NCBI RefSeq assembly: GCF_947502395.1 | Contig: NZ_CANMZM010000001.1 | Coordinates: 496,001 to 560,000 of the forward strand | DNA length: 64,000 nucleotides | Direction: 5' to 3' | Origin: an uncultured Erythrobacter sp. | Lineage (GTDB): Bacteria; Pseudomonadota; Alphaproteobacteria; Sphingomonadales; Sphingomonadaceae | Part shown: piece after piece, positions 50,724 to 59,573 of the stretch | Numbering within the stretch: the first letter of the stretch is position 1 | Layout: each line of letters opens with the position of its first letter | Notes under the pieces: model-generated | What the model was told of the DNA's origin: nothing | What the model saw: only the letters and a program-made list of their open reading frames with translations | The model's database searches: none | Made by a program: the position numbers and the translations under genes

Positions 50724-51851
50724 GTGAATAGAAAACTACTTTTGTTGGCAGGCACCGCAGCAGTTATTGCTGCTCCTGCACAAGCACGCGAAGGCCAGCC
50801 ATACATTGGCGTCGACGCTGGTTTTGCCTTTGATAGCGATATCGACATTGATCTGGAAAGCCCGGTTGAAGAAGACAGGGCCGCCCGTATTGATCGCGAT
50901 AGCGGGTTCGATTTTGGCGTATTGGCCGGATATGACTTTGGTTTCTTCCGACTTGAAGCTGATGTGAGCTACCGCGAACAGGACGCAACACAACTTGAGG
51001 CGATCACACCCAACTTTGTGGCTGCCACCGGTATCCCTGGCGGGATAAACACGCTCGATTCTGATGAAGCCAGTGTACTTGCCGGAATAGTCAATGGCCT
51101 CGTTGAATTTGGTGATGATGACGGAATCACCGTGTTCGCAGGTGGCGGAATCGGCATCGCACGGATTGACGTTGAGGCCGGTAACGCCGCGATTGGCACG
51201 CCTGTCGACGACACTGACACCGGTTTTGCCTACCAAGGCATCGCCGGAGCACGCGTTGCTGTAAATAAGAACGTCGATTTTGGCTTAAAGTATCGGTACT
51301 TCCGGGCTGATAGTGTCAATCTTGAGACGAGCACTGGCGCTGGGCTTGATCCTGATTTTGAAACACACTCAATCCTCGCAAGCATCATCTACAACTTCGG
51401 CGCTGAAGCACCACCACCGCCTCCTCCTCCGCCTCCTCCTCCGCCACCTCCACCGCCGCCTCCTCCTCCGCCACCTCCGCCGCCGCCTCCACCGCCACCG
51501 TGCAACACGGGGCCGTACATTGTGTTCTTTGATTTTGATGAATCAGTGATCACGTCGGATGCAGCAACCATCCTGGACAATGCGGTAACCGCCTATGCAA
51601 ATTGTGGAACGGCTGCGGTCATGCTGGCCGGTCACACCGATCGCTCGGGTAGTGCGACTTATAACGAGGCACTTGCAGAGCGCCGCAATGTGAGCGTCAC
51701 CCAATATCTGGCTGGTAAGGGCGTCCCGATGGGTCGGATATCAAGTCAGGCCTTCGGCGAAACACAAAATCGTGTCCCCACCGAAGATGGCGTGCGCGAA
51801 TTGCAGAACCGCCGTGTGGAAGTCACTTACGGTCCGGGCTCGGGCATGTAA
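50724..51851 (+). CDS. OmpA-family outer-membrane protein with polyproline linker
   Basis: 375 residues from GTG 50724 with GAGAGG 6 bases upstream. Signal peptide LLLLAGTAAVIAAPAQA; an eight-strand barrel (QPYIGVDAGFAFDSD through FETHSILASIIYNFGAE); then 30 consecutive Pro; then an OmpA C-terminal domain (YIVFFDFDESVITSDA, VMLAGHTDRSGSATYNEALAERR) with the Asp/Arg that bind diaminopimelate, so it should anchor the outer membrane to peptidoglycan. A strong terminator follows. Confidence 0.95.
   Translation: MNRKLLLLAGTAAVIAAPAQAREGQPYIGVDAGFAFDSDIDIDLESPVEEDRAARIDRDSGFDFGVLAGYDFGFFRLEADVSYREQDATQLEAITPNFVAATGIPGGINTLDSDEASVLAGIVNGLVEFGDDDGITVFAGGGIGIARIDVEAGNAAIGTPVDDTDTGFAYQGIAGARVAVNKNVDFGLKYRYFRADSVNLETSTGAGLDPDFETHSILASIIYNFGAEAPPPPPPPPPPPPPPPPPPPPPPPPPPPPPPCNTGPYIVFFDFDESVITSDAATILDNAVTAYANCGTAAVMLAGHTDRSGSATYNEALAERRNVSVTQYLAGKGVPMGRISSQAFGETQNRVPTEDGVRELQNRRVEVTYGPGSGM
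51411..51500 (+). repeat. 30-codon polyproline tract (CCN repeat)
   Basis: Thirty successive CCN codons (CCA, CCG, CCT mixed, no CCC) encode the OmpA linker. On the other strand the tract reads as polyglycine. Synonymous mixing lowers slippage but the block is still a trinucleotide repeat. Confidence 0.97.
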
Positions 51852-51875
51852 GACCTTGCACGCAGAGAAATGAGG

Positions 51876-51906
51876 AAGGGGCCGGAGAAATCCGGCCCCT
51901 TTTTTT
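51876..51906 (+). terminator. Rho-independent terminator of ompA
   Basis: Perfect 11-bp stem AAGGGGCCGGA (51876-51886) / TCCGGCCCCTT (51891-51901) with a GAAA tetraloop, followed by a T-run to 51906. It begins 25 bases past the ompA stop. Confidence 0.93.
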
Positions 51907-51930
51907 GGGCTTGCGTGTCACGATGAAGCT

Positions 51931-52716
51931 TCAGGCAATGAAATAGCCCGTCACTTCCCATCCATTCGGCCCCTTCATCATTACTACGGTCTCGATCGAA
52001 CGGCCTCGCTCATTTTCGAACATGGTGTTGAACTGAAGGACCTGAAACTCGCCTCCCGGCGCACCCGGTAGGCTGCTTTGACGTTCCACTGAAGCAAGTG
52101 ACCGGCTTCGGACTTTGCCAAGCGGTTCACGGACTGGCGCCACCTGTGTCGCCCATTGGCTTGCCGAGACATCCGATTGGAAAAGACCTCCGGAAACGTC
52201 CCAACTGCCTTGCCAATCAAACGCGTCAGTGCGATCCAAAAAGGCGTTGGCGCGGTTGAGTGCGGCCACATCGGCTTCGTGACTCGTGGTCTCCTGTGCA
52301 GCACCCGAAGCTCTGGTTGTGGTGCTCTCAGATACTCCTGCAGTAAGAAAAACAACGGCGGCAGCAATTGCGATAGACATGATTAGCATTCCTCCAGTCA
52401 GCCAGGCGGCCCGCGATAGGCCGCTTCGGCGTATTTCATTGAGGATTGCATTGTCATCGGCACTGCTTCCGTCTTCCATCCCGAAAGATGTGTGCGCATG
52501 ATTTTGGGGTAATTGCTCCTCGGCAGCCCCCAAAATTCTTGCGGCCTCCCGGCTGTTCGACACACCCAATTTGCGTCGGGCATTGCGAAGTCGATCATTG
52601 ATGGTGTGGACCGATATTCCAAGCGATGATGCACTGGACTTCGCATCGTGACCATCGAGCAAAAGGCGCAACGCCTCTTTCTCTTTATCAGTGAGTGTTT
52701 CCAATGCGTCGGTCAC
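51931..52716 (-). CDS. LuxR-type HTH, transmembrane, DUF4019 protein (paralogue 1)
   Basis: 261 residues from GTG 52716. N-terminal GerE/LuxR helix-turn-helix (LTDKEKEALRLLLDGHDAKS, then SVHTINDRLRNARRKLGVS) at about 8-60; linker; one membrane segment at about 103-127 (GMLIMSIAIAAAVVFLTAG); C-terminal DUF4019 (VSASQWATQVAPVREPLGKV, GEFQVLQFNTMFEN, NGWEVTGYFIA). With the HTH in the cytoplasm and DUF4019 outside, the layout is that of ToxR/CadC membrane one-component regulators. No receiver or autoinducer domain. Signal and targets unknown. It faces ompA. Confidence 0.85.
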   Translation of the reverse strand: MTDALETLTDKEKEALRLLLDGHDAKSSASSLGISVHTINDRLRNARRKLGVSNSREAARILGAAEEQLPQNHAHTSFGMEDGSSADDNAILNEIRRSGLSRAAWLTGGMLIMSIAIAAAVVFLTAGVSESTTTRASGAAQETTSHEADVAALNRANAFLDRTDAFDWQGSWDVSGGLFQSDVSASQWATQVAPVREPLGKVRSRSLASVERQSSLPGAPGGEFQVLQFNTMFENERGRSIETVVMMKGPNGWEVTGYFIA

Positions 52717-53078
52717 GAGGCAGCCAATTCGAGATTGCCTTGCCCATTTGCTTTGCGAGCCACCTGATTAAAAGCAAGGGCGATGTGGATCGGCCCAACC
52801 TGCACAGCATCAAAAGGTTGAGCCGGCAAAATCGTTCTGTCTCCCCTAGATCATGCAGCCATTTGTAAAGGCATCATTCGCGATGGCGATCATGGCCTTT
52901 GCGCAGTTTCTTGGCAATCTTGATCTTGATTTTCACGGTGCACAGCTACTGCGCAACTTTCCCCTTTCGGATGTCGCCTTCCCTCGAAATGGACATCGAT
53001 GGATCAATTGAAGCAAGAAACAGAGGGGCCGGAACAGTCCGGCCCCATTCTCGATAGCAAGTCTTCGGGGACGAGGCC
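52717..53078. other. Gene-free region between the two HTH-DUF4019 paralogues
   Basis: 362 bases. It holds the terminator of the upstream paralogue (listed separately) and should hold the promoter of paralogue 1. A 52-codon plus-strand frame (52855-53010) and a 20-codon basic minus-strand frame are present, but neither has convincing support. Confidence 0.55.
53025..53046 (-). terminator. Terminator of the upstream HTH-DUF4019 gene
   Basis: GGGGCCGGA (53025-53033) pairs with TCCGGCCCC (53038-53046), loop ACAG; on the minus strand it is followed by a T-rich CTCTGTTTCTTGC. It lies about 33 bases past the stop of the 53079-53888 gene. The 9-bp stem is identical to that of the ompA terminator. 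Confidence 0.75.
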
Positions 53079-53888
53079 TCAATTTGCAGCGCCGCTAGCC
53101 CCAACAATTTCATAGTCCACGACTTCCCAGCCTTCGGGACCCCGCCGCAGAACAATGCGCTCAGTCATTCGATTGTTTTTCTCGAAGAGCGAGTTGAATT
53201 CCACGATCTCAAACCGACCGCTTTCTCGCCCTGCATACTCACTGGTTTGCTTGAGTCTTGCGAGTTCCCTGGACTGGATTTTTCCATTGGTCATGCGCAG
53301 AGTAAGCCCGAATTTCCATTTGTTGGGGGCATACTCATCACGCAGGGCCTGCCCGGCTTCCGCATAGCTCTCATCGAACAGACCTGCGTCAATCAGTCCT
53401 ACAAACCGGCGAGCCTTCAGCTCAGAATCTGCTGGGCGTGAGGGTGTAGAAACGGTGTTGCCGCTGTCGACGGAGTCGGTCAGGGCAGTAGGAGTAATGC
53501 CCACCAACACGGCTGCGACAAGTGCGATAGAAATTGACATAATCAAGATACCTTTCCGCCGCGTCATGAGAGGGAACAGCCCCACCTCACTTCGATCCGC
53601 GGCAGAAACACTTTCTAGAATTTCCTCGGATTCTCTTATCCCTAATCCCTTGTGCACAAGAGGTTTGGGAGAGGTTTGAATGGCATTACCCTTGGCCTGG
53701 GCCACAATGCGTGCAGCCTCCTTGCTGGTGGTGACGCCCAATTTCCGTCGTGCGCTCCGCAACCGATGGTTCAGTGTGTGGACCGAAACATCAAGTTCAT
53801 GTGCGCTCGATTTGGCATCATAGCCTGCAAGAAGAAGCCGCGGGGTCTCTTTTTCCTTCTCGGTGAGCGCAACAATGTCGTCAGGCAT
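53079..53888 (-). CDS. LuxR-type HTH, transmembrane, DUF4019-like protein (paralogue 2)
   Basis: 269 residues from ATG 53888 (GTG 53891 in frame). Same plan as its neighbour: HTH at about 8-60 (LLAGYDAKSSAHELDVSVHT, RLRSARRKLGVTTSKEAARI), membrane segment at about 113-133 (GILIMSISIALVAAVLVGI), and a C-terminal DUF4019-like domain (KIQSRELARLKQTSEYAG, FEIVEFNSLFEKN, GPEGWEVVDYEIV). The HTH is close to paralogue 1, the periplasmic part much less so, which suggests duplication and divergence of the sensor. Its ATG overlaps the dnaE stop (TGATG). Confidence 0.83.
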   Translation of the reverse strand: MPDDIVALTEKEKETPRLLLAGYDAKSSAHELDVSVHTLNHRLRSARRKLGVTTSKEAARIVAQAKGNAIQTSPKPLVHKGLGIRESEEILESVSAADRSEVGLFPLMTRRKGILIMSISIALVAAVLVGITPTALTDSVDSGNTVSTPSRPADSELKARRFVGLIDAGLFDESYAEAGQALRDEYAPNKWKFGLTLRMTNGKIQSRELARLKQTSEYAGRESGRFEIVEFNSLFEKNNRMTERIVLRRGPEGWEVVDYEIVGASGAAN

Positions 53889-56800
53889 CACGCCACCAGT
53901 TTAAGACTGGCCCGCCCGCGAGCAGGGGTCAGTGTGACATTGGAAAGGCCTTCCATGTCGGACAATCGCTCGGCAAGATCGCCATTGAGGACGTAATTCG
54001 CGCCAAGACGAACATGCGCCTCCTCTTCGTCGCTCAGGATGAGTTTCAACAGCACCTCACCTTGCGCGCCTTGCGAGGTGGCCAGCTCAAGCTTGAGCTG
54101 TGCGATTGCATCAAGGCTGTGCACGTCGGCTTTGAGCAGCATGGGGATTGAGCCAGAGACGGCCGCCAATGGCCGCGCGCCGCGAACAGTAAGCCTTGGG
54201 GGTTCGCCCGGATTGGGGCTGTCGAGCTCTACGGTCAGCAACACGCATTCGCCAGACGCGGCCCATTCGGGGAATTTTTCGACCAGCGATTCTTCAAAGC
54301 AAGCGCTGGAGAATTGGCCGGATGCGTCAGAGAAATCGGCGCGGATGAATTCAGCCCCGCGCTTGGTGCGTCCTTTGCTCGCACCCTCGACCATAGCGGC
54401 GATCATAGCGGTGGAGCGGCCTCCTGCTGGCGCGCCGCCTTCCATCAGGCTTTGATAGGTGCGCGCACCATGGGCATTGGCGGCCTCTCGGAATTGTTGG
54501 ACCGGGTGGGCTGAGAAATAGAAACCGAAGTTCTCACGCTCTTTCGCCATTTGCTCGATACGGGGCCATGGCTCGCTAGTTTGAAGGCGCAGATCGTCTT
54601 GCGGAGCATTGTCTCCTCCGAACAGGCCGCCCTGCCCGCTGGAGCGTTCACGCGCGGCAGCATCGGCGGTTGCAAGCAGCAGGTCAGCATTGGCAAACAG
54701 TTCCCCGCGATTCGGGTGGAGGCCGTCCAACGCGCCTGCGCAAATCAGCCCCTCCAACTGACGCCGGTTCATTGAACCTTGCGGGATACGTTCGAAAAAG
54801 TCTTTGAGGCTTTCGAATTTCCCATTGGCCTCGCGCTCGGCAACGACGGCGTCCATCGCCTTTTCGCCGACATTGCGGATACCGGCGAGTGCGTATCGCA
54901 CCGCGTATCCATGGTCGGTTTGCTCGGTCGTGTATTTCGCCTGAGAATAGTTCACGTCGGGCGGGAGGACTTCGACACCTGCCCCCCCTTCCCGCTCTGC
55001 CGGATATCGCCGCGCGTCATCGACAAAGATCGAAAGCTTGTCGGATTGATGTATGTCGAAGCACATGGAAGCGGCGTAGAATTCTTCTGGATAATGCGCT
55101 TTGAGCCAAGCGGTCTGGAAGGCGAGCAGCGCATAGGCGGCGGCGTGCGATTTGTTGAAGCCGTAGCCTGCGAACTTGTCGATCAAATCGAACAATTCGT
55201 TGGCTTGTTTCGCCTCAATATCAGAAACTTCCTTGCAACCCTCGACAAAGCGTCCACGCTGCTTGTCCATTTCAGCCTGGACCTTCTTACCCATCGCACG
55301 ACGAAGAAGGTCAGCATCACCCAGCGAGTATCCTGCCAAGATTTGGGCGGCCTGCATCACCTGTTCCTGATAGACGAAGATGCCATAGGTTTCGGCCAGG
55401 ATGCCTTCAAGTTTCGGGTGCGGATATTCGATCGGCACCTCCCCCGCCTTACGCTGACCAAACAGAGGGATGTTATCCATTGGCCCTGGACGATAGAGCG
55501 AGACAAGCGCGATAATGTCACCGAAATTGGATGGCTTCACCGCTTTCAGAGTTCGGCGCATGCCTTCCGATTCCAGCTGGAACACGCCGACCGTGTTACC
55601 TGACTGCATAAGGTCATAAACGCCCGTATCGTCCAATGGCAGCGCGCCCAGATCAATCTCGATCCCTCGCTCCGCAAGCAGGTCCACTGCCTTGCGCAAA
55701 ACGGACAGCGTTTTGAGGCCCAAGAAGTCGAACTTTACCAAACCGCTGCTCTCGACATTTTTCATGTCGTATTGCGTCACTGGCATATCCGAGCGCGGGT
55801 CGCGGTAGAGCGGCACGAGCTGCGCCAATGGCCTGTCGCCGATCACAACGCCGGCGGCGTGGGTGGAGCTGTTTCTTGGAAGCCCTTCGAGCTGCAAAGC
55901 CAGATCAACGAGGCGTTTCACCTCATTGTCGTTGTCATATTCCTTCTTGAAATCCGCAGCACCATTCAGAGCGCGCGGCAGCGTCCATGGGTCAGTCGGA
56001 TGGTTGGGCACCATTTTGCACAACCGGTCCACCTGACCATAGCTCATCTGTAGAATCCGCCCGCAATCACGCAGCACAGCGCGCGCTTTCATCTTACCAA
56101 AAGTGATGATCTGCGCGACGTGATCGGAACCGTATTTCTCTTGCACATAGCGGATTACTTCCCCGCGCCGCGTTTCGCAGAAGTCGATATCGAAGTCGGG
56201 CATGGACACGCGTTCGGGGTTCAGAAAACGCTCAAACAGCAGGCCCAACTGAATGGGGTCCAAATCGGTGATAGTCAACGCCCAAGCCACAATCGAGCCC
56301 GCACCAGACCCACGACCTGGCCCCACCGGAATACCCTGATCCTTGGCCCACTGAATAAAGTCGGCAACGATCAGAAAGTAACCCGGAAAACCCATATTGA
56401 CGATGATACCGATCTCATAATCGAGCCGTTCAAAATAGGTCGCGCGATCCTCATCCGAGAGGTCTTCGTAAGATGCCAGACGGTCTTCGAGACCAGACTT
56501 AGAGAGGTCGGCGAGCATCTTGGCCTCGCCTTCCAAATCGCCAGCAAGGCTGGGCAAAATTGGATCGCGATAAGGCGGCGCATAGGCACAACGCTGTGCA
56601 ATGACGAGAGTGTTGGAAATCGCCTCTGGCAAATCAATAAACAGGTCGCGCATCATGTGCGCTGACTTCACATAGGCTTCTTGGTTGGTGCGCGGGCGGT
56701 CTTCGTTCTCAACATAGGTCGAGTTCGCAATGCACAACATGGCGTCATGCGCCTTGTGCATATGAGGCTCGGCAAAGTTGGAAGGGTTGGTGGCCACAAG

Positions 56801-57388
56801 CGGAAGATTTCTCGCATAGGCCATCTCAAGAAGCGACTCTTCAGCCCGCGCGCATGCTGGATCGCCATGGCGGGCAAGCTCAATGTAGAGCCGGTTCGGA
56901 AAAAGATGCTCAAGACGTTCGATCAACTCACGCGCTGCATCCCTCTGCCCTTCAGCCAACAGCCGGGTCAGCGCACCCTCGCCTGCCCCGGTCAGGGCGA
57001 TAAGCCCATCTGAGTGACCATCAAGGTCAGCCATCTGCACATGGGGTTCCAGCTCCAGCGGTCGATCGAGGTGTGCGGCCGACACCAGATGACAGAGGTT
57101 GTCATACCCTGTCTCGTCTTTGGCAAAGAGCGGGAAGTAATCGACAAGCTTGCCGTCCGACCCCTCGCGCGCGACACCCAAAAGTGTGCCGATAATCGGC
57201 TGCACGCCCTCACTCTTACAAGCACCAGCAAACATGACCGCGCCATAAAGGCCGTTGCGGTCGCAAATGGACACCGCAGGATATCTGCGTTCCTTCGCGA
57301 GTTTGGCAATCGCCTTGGGATCAATTGCCCCTTCAAGCATTGAATAGGACGAGAGCACGCGCAATGGGACAAATGGAGCGTATGGCAT
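53888..57388 (-). CDS. dnaE: DNA polymerase III subunit alpha
   Basis: 1166 residues from ATG 57388, chosen because the family starts a few residues before FVPLRVLSSYSMLEGA; ATG 57418 is in frame. Replicative polymerase, C family. PHP domain first, then the polymerase active site with VGPGRGSGAGSIVAWAL and MPDFDIDFCETRRGEV (catalytic Asp residues), AAGVVIGDRPLAQLVPLYRD, FLGLKTLSVL, then the helix-hairpin-helix and OB-fold region. Length normal. A membrane regulator gene is coupled to its 3' end. Confidence 0.97.
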   Translation of the reverse strand: MPYAPFVPLRVLSSYSMLEGAIDPKAIAKLAKERRYPAVSICDRNGLYGAVMFAGACKSEGVQPIIGTLLGVAREGSDGKLVDYFPLFAKDETGYDNLCHLVSAAHLDRPLELEPHVQMADLDGHSDGLIALTGAGEGALTRLLAEGQRDAARELIERLEHLFPNRLYIELARHGDPACARAEESLLEMAYARNLPLVATNPSNFAEPHMHKAHDAMLCIANSTYVENEDRPRTNQEAYVKSAHMMRDLFIDLPEAISNTLVIAQRCAYAPPYRDPILPSLAGDLEGEAKMLADLSKSGLEDRLASYEDLSDEDRATYFERLDYEIGIIVNMGFPGYFLIVADFIQWAKDQGIPVGPGRGSGAGSIVAWALTITDLDPIQLGLLFERFLNPERVSMPDFDIDFCETRRGEVIRYVQEKYGSDHVAQIITFGKMKARAVLRDCGRILQMSYGQVDRLCKMVPNHPTDPWTLPRALNGAADFKKEYDNDNEVKRLVDLALQLEGLPRNSSTHAAGVVIGDRPLAQLVPLYRDPRSDMPVTQYDMKNVESSGLVKFDFLGLKTLSVLRKAVDLLAERGIEIDLGALPLDDTGVYDLMQSGNTVGVFQLESEGMRRTLKAVKPSNFGDIIALVSLYRPGPMDNIPLFGQRKAGEVPIEYPHPKLEGILAETYGIFVYQEQVMQAAQILAGYSLGDADLLRRAMGKKVQAEMDKQRGRFVEGCKEVSDIEAKQANELFDLIDKFAGYGFNKSHAAAYALLAFQTAWLKAHYPEEFYAASMCFDIHQSDKLSIFVDDARRYPAEREGGAGVEVLPPDVNYSQAKYTTEQTDHGYAVRYALAGIRNVGEKAMDAVVAEREANGKFESLKDFFERIPQGSMNRRQLEGLICAGALDGLHPNRGELFANADLLLATADAAARERSSGQGGLFGGDNAPQDDLRLQTSEPWPRIEQMAKERENFGFYFSAHPVQQFREAANAHGARTYQSLMEGGAPAGGRSTAMIAAMVEGASKGRTKRGAEFIRADFSDASGQFSSACFEESLVEKFPEWAASGECVLLTVELDSPNPGEPPRLTVRGARPLAAVSGSIPMLLKADVHSLDAIAQLKLELATSQGAQGEVLLKLILSDEEEAHVRLGANYVLNGDLAERLSDMEGLSNVTLTPARGRASLKLVA

Positions 57389-57488
57389 GATTTGAAAGTA
57401 CGCTTCGCCGACCAGCATTCAAGCTTGCACCACGCCCTCTTGGGGATAAGCTGGGGGCAAGCTATTCAGGATTGAATGGAGGGAAGCC

Positions 57489-57779
57489 ATGGCCGACATG
57501 ATCGAGATCGAAAACGTAAACACGCCGGGCAAGACCACTAGGGTCAACGCTACAAAATATGCAGATATGCGTGCCGCACTTGAAAAGGCTGTGCCGAGGG
57601 ATTCTCCCGGTCTCAATCAGAACGAAATACGGGAAGCTGCCAAGCTTCTTCTGAGCGAAGACCTGTTCCCACAAGGCAAGACCTGTGGCTGGTGGGCCAA
57701 GACTGTCCAGCTCGACCTCGAAGCAAAGGGACTTCTTATTCGCGAGGCAACGAAGCCGCTTCGCTGGCACTGGAAGTAA
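57489..57779 (+). CDS. DUF6958-like small protein
   Basis: 96 residues, ATG 57489 with GGAGGG upstream. IEIENVNTPGKTTRVNATKY, SEDLFPQGKTCGWWAKTVQL and DLEAKGLLIREATKPLRWHW match what I recall of the DUF6958 family (helical, winged-helix-like in appearance). Function unknown. It faces glutathione peroxidase, whose stop is 7 bases away, and diverges from dnaE across 100 bases. Confidence 0.75.
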   Translation: MADMIEIENVNTPGKTTRVNATKYADMRAALEKAVPRDSPGLNQNEIREAAKLLLSEDLFPQGKTCGWWAKTVQLDLEAKGLLIREATKPLRWHWK

Positions 57780-57785
57780 AATAGC

Positions 57786-58265
57786 CTAGAGCAGCTTCTC
57801 GATATCCTTGATGATAGCCTTGGGCGCGTCTTGTGGGCCATAGCGTTTCACCACATTACCTTCCCGGTCGATCAGGAACTTGGTGAAGTTCCATTTGATC
57901 GAGGTCGATCCCATCAGGCCTTTCTTCTCCGATTTCATCCAATCGAACAAAGGTGAGGCGTCCGCGCCATTCACATCAATCTTCGCCATCAATGGAAAGG
58001 TAACGCCAAAGTTCACTTTGCAAAACTCGGCGATCTCGTCGGCATTGCCCGGCTCCTGTGCGCCGAATTGGTTGCAGGGAAACCCAAGAACCTCGAAGTC
58101 CTGATCCTTGAATTGCTGATACAACGCTTCAAGCCCATCATATTGCGGAGTAAAACCGCACTTGGACGCCGTGTTGACCACCAGCAGGACCTTACCTTTC
58201 TTGGTCGCAAGGTCGAGCGTTTCTCCCCGATTGGTGGTGACGGTGAAATCGGCGACGGTGGTCAT
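57786..58265 (-). CDS. Glutathione peroxidase (Cys type)
   Basis: 159 residues. Reduces hydrogen peroxide or lipid peroxides, in bacteria usually with thioredoxin. Active-site Cys36 in VNTASKCGFTPQYDGLE (Cys in place of Sec), Gln/Asn in GFPCNQFGAQEPG, Trp in IKWNFTKFLID; a further Cys in AEFCKVNFG may be the resolving residue. No signal peptide, so cytoplasmic. It overlaps the upstream DUF1579-like gene by four bases (ATGA). Confidence 0.95.
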   Translation of the reverse strand: MTTVADFTVTTNRGETLDLATKKGKVLLVVNTASKCGFTPQYDGLEALYQQFKDQDFEVLGFPCNQFGAQEPGNADEIAEFCKVNFGVTFPLMAKIDVNGADASPLFDWMKSEKKGLMGSTSIKWNFTKFLIDREGNVVKRYGPQDAPKAIIKDIEKLL

Positions 58266-58804
58266 GGTGTATCATTTTCCTTTGGTCGATAAATCAGATC
58301 AAAGCTCGTTTGCCATGAAAGACCATGGTCCGTCGAGGCTTCACCGTGTTGGCGCACGCTGCCATCCTCTTCGCGCGAGTAGGTCATCCGGACAAGCGCA
58401 TCGACACCAGGTCCACCGATATCATCCCAATACCCCATGAGGACCATCTTGCCATCGACTACGCCGCCTTCGAAATCAACACGCTTGCCGTCGCTGCCGA
58501 CCCAGGTCTGTTCCCAGCGTCCGCTGTTATGATTGACCGCCGATAGGCTGATCCCGCCAGCGCCTTGGAACGGCATCCATTGTTCACGGATAGTGCAGCC
58601 ACCAGAGAGTTTTTCGATGCCACTGTTCGCAACCTGAGCGTCGCTTCCATTAGGGAAGACATTCCATTCGCCCACCCACAGATCAAAGCCGGCATGGGCT
58701 TCGCTTTCGCATGGTGGGGGTGGAGCCGGTGGCGGAGTTGCCGCCGTTTCAGCTGGCGTAGCGGTAGCCTGTAGCAGCGCAATTGGGTAGAAAAATGTGA
58801 GCAT
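58262..58804 (-). CDS. Exported DUF1579-like protein
   Basis: 180 residues. Hydrophobic N-terminus (FFYPIALLQATATPAETAA) then Pro-rich PPPAPPPPCE, then a lipocalin-like body: FDLWVGEWNVFPNGS, CTIREQWMPFQGAGGISLSA, GRWEQTWVGSDGKRVDFEGG and MVLMGYWDD. These are typical of DUF1579 proteins, which have no assigned function. Signal cleavage is probable but the site is unclear. It starts 94 bases after lolD and overlaps the glutathione peroxidase gene. Confidence 0.75.
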   Translation of the reverse strand: MLTFFYPIALLQATATPAETAATPPPAPPPPCESEAHAGFDLWVGEWNVFPNGSDAQVANSGIEKLSGGCTIREQWMPFQGAGGISLSAVNHNSGRWEQTWVGSDGKRVDFEGGVVDGKMVLMGYWDDIGGPGVDALVRMTYSREEDGSVRQHGEASTDHGLSWQTSFDLIYRPKENDTP

Positions 58805-58898
58805 GGTTAGGTCCCTCCCTCAGGCCTAAACAATGCCTTGAGTTTAAGCCAAACGCGAGTGGCAATCTGCAAATTGGCGATATGGAGCGGCTAAACCT

Positions 58899-59573
58899 TC
58901 ACTCAAGCACCCCGTCGTGAAGCCGAACCACTCGGTCCATTCGTGCCGCCAATCGCTCGTTGTGGGTTGCGACCAGTGCTGCGCTCCCTTCGCCTCGCAC
59001 AAGTTCAAGGAATTGTCCGAGCACTGTATCAGAGGTGGCCTCATCAAGGTTGCCCGTGGGTTCGTCTGCAAGAACCAATGTCGGCCGATTAGCAAGCGCT
59101 CTTGCCACCGCAACGCGTTGTTGCTCGCCGCCCGAAAGCTGGCTGGGTCGATGGGTCAGGCGATGACCAAGACCGAGCTTGTCGAGCAAGCTTTCGGCGC
59201 GCGCCTTTGCCTCGGTCTCAGACGTGCCCGCCACCATTTGTGGCATCACGACATTCTCGGTCGCGTTAAAATCGGGGAGCAGGTGGTGGAATTGATAGAC
59301 AAAGCCTAGGTGCTCACGGCGCACACGAGTGCGGCCATCGGACGGCAGACTTTCCGCCGCCTCACCAGCAATATGGATCGAACCTTCGAACCCGCCCTCT
59401 AGCAGCCCCACCGCTTGAAGCATGGTTGACTTCCCCGAACCTGACGGCCCTAGCAGCGCAACGATTTCCCCCGGCATAATGTCGAGATTGACCCCGCGAA
59501 GAACGTCTATCCGCGTTTCCCCCTGTTCGAAGGAACGGCGCAGATCGCGAAGCGCAACAATTGGCTCACTCAT
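58899..59573 (-). CDS. lolD: Lipoprotein-releasing ABC transporter ATPase
   Basis: 224 residues. ATPase of LolCDE, which extracts outer-membrane lipoproteins from the inner membrane. Walker [16 protein letters not shown]-loop [12 protein letters not shown] (the Lol-type sequence), signature [16 protein letters not shown], Walker [14 protein letters not shown]-loop VATHNERLA. It overlaps lolC by eight bases. Lipoprotein substrates in this window include the export lipoprotein and the 118-aa lipoprotein. Confidence 0.95.
   Translation of the reverse strand: MSEPIVALRDLRRSFEQGETRIDVLRGVNLDIMPGEIVALLGPSGSGKSTMLQAVGLLEGGFEGSIHIAGEAAESLPSDGRTRVRREHLGFVYQFHHLLPDFNATENVVMPQMVAGTSETEAKARAESLLDKLGLGHRLTHRPSQLSGGEQQRVAVARALANRPTLVLADEPTGNLDEATSDTVLGQFLELVRGEGSAALVATHNERLAARMDRVVRLHDGVLE

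Noticed and set aside
51389..51580. Minus-strand frame with a long glycine run
   Set aside because: It is only the antisense reading of the OmpA polyproline tract.
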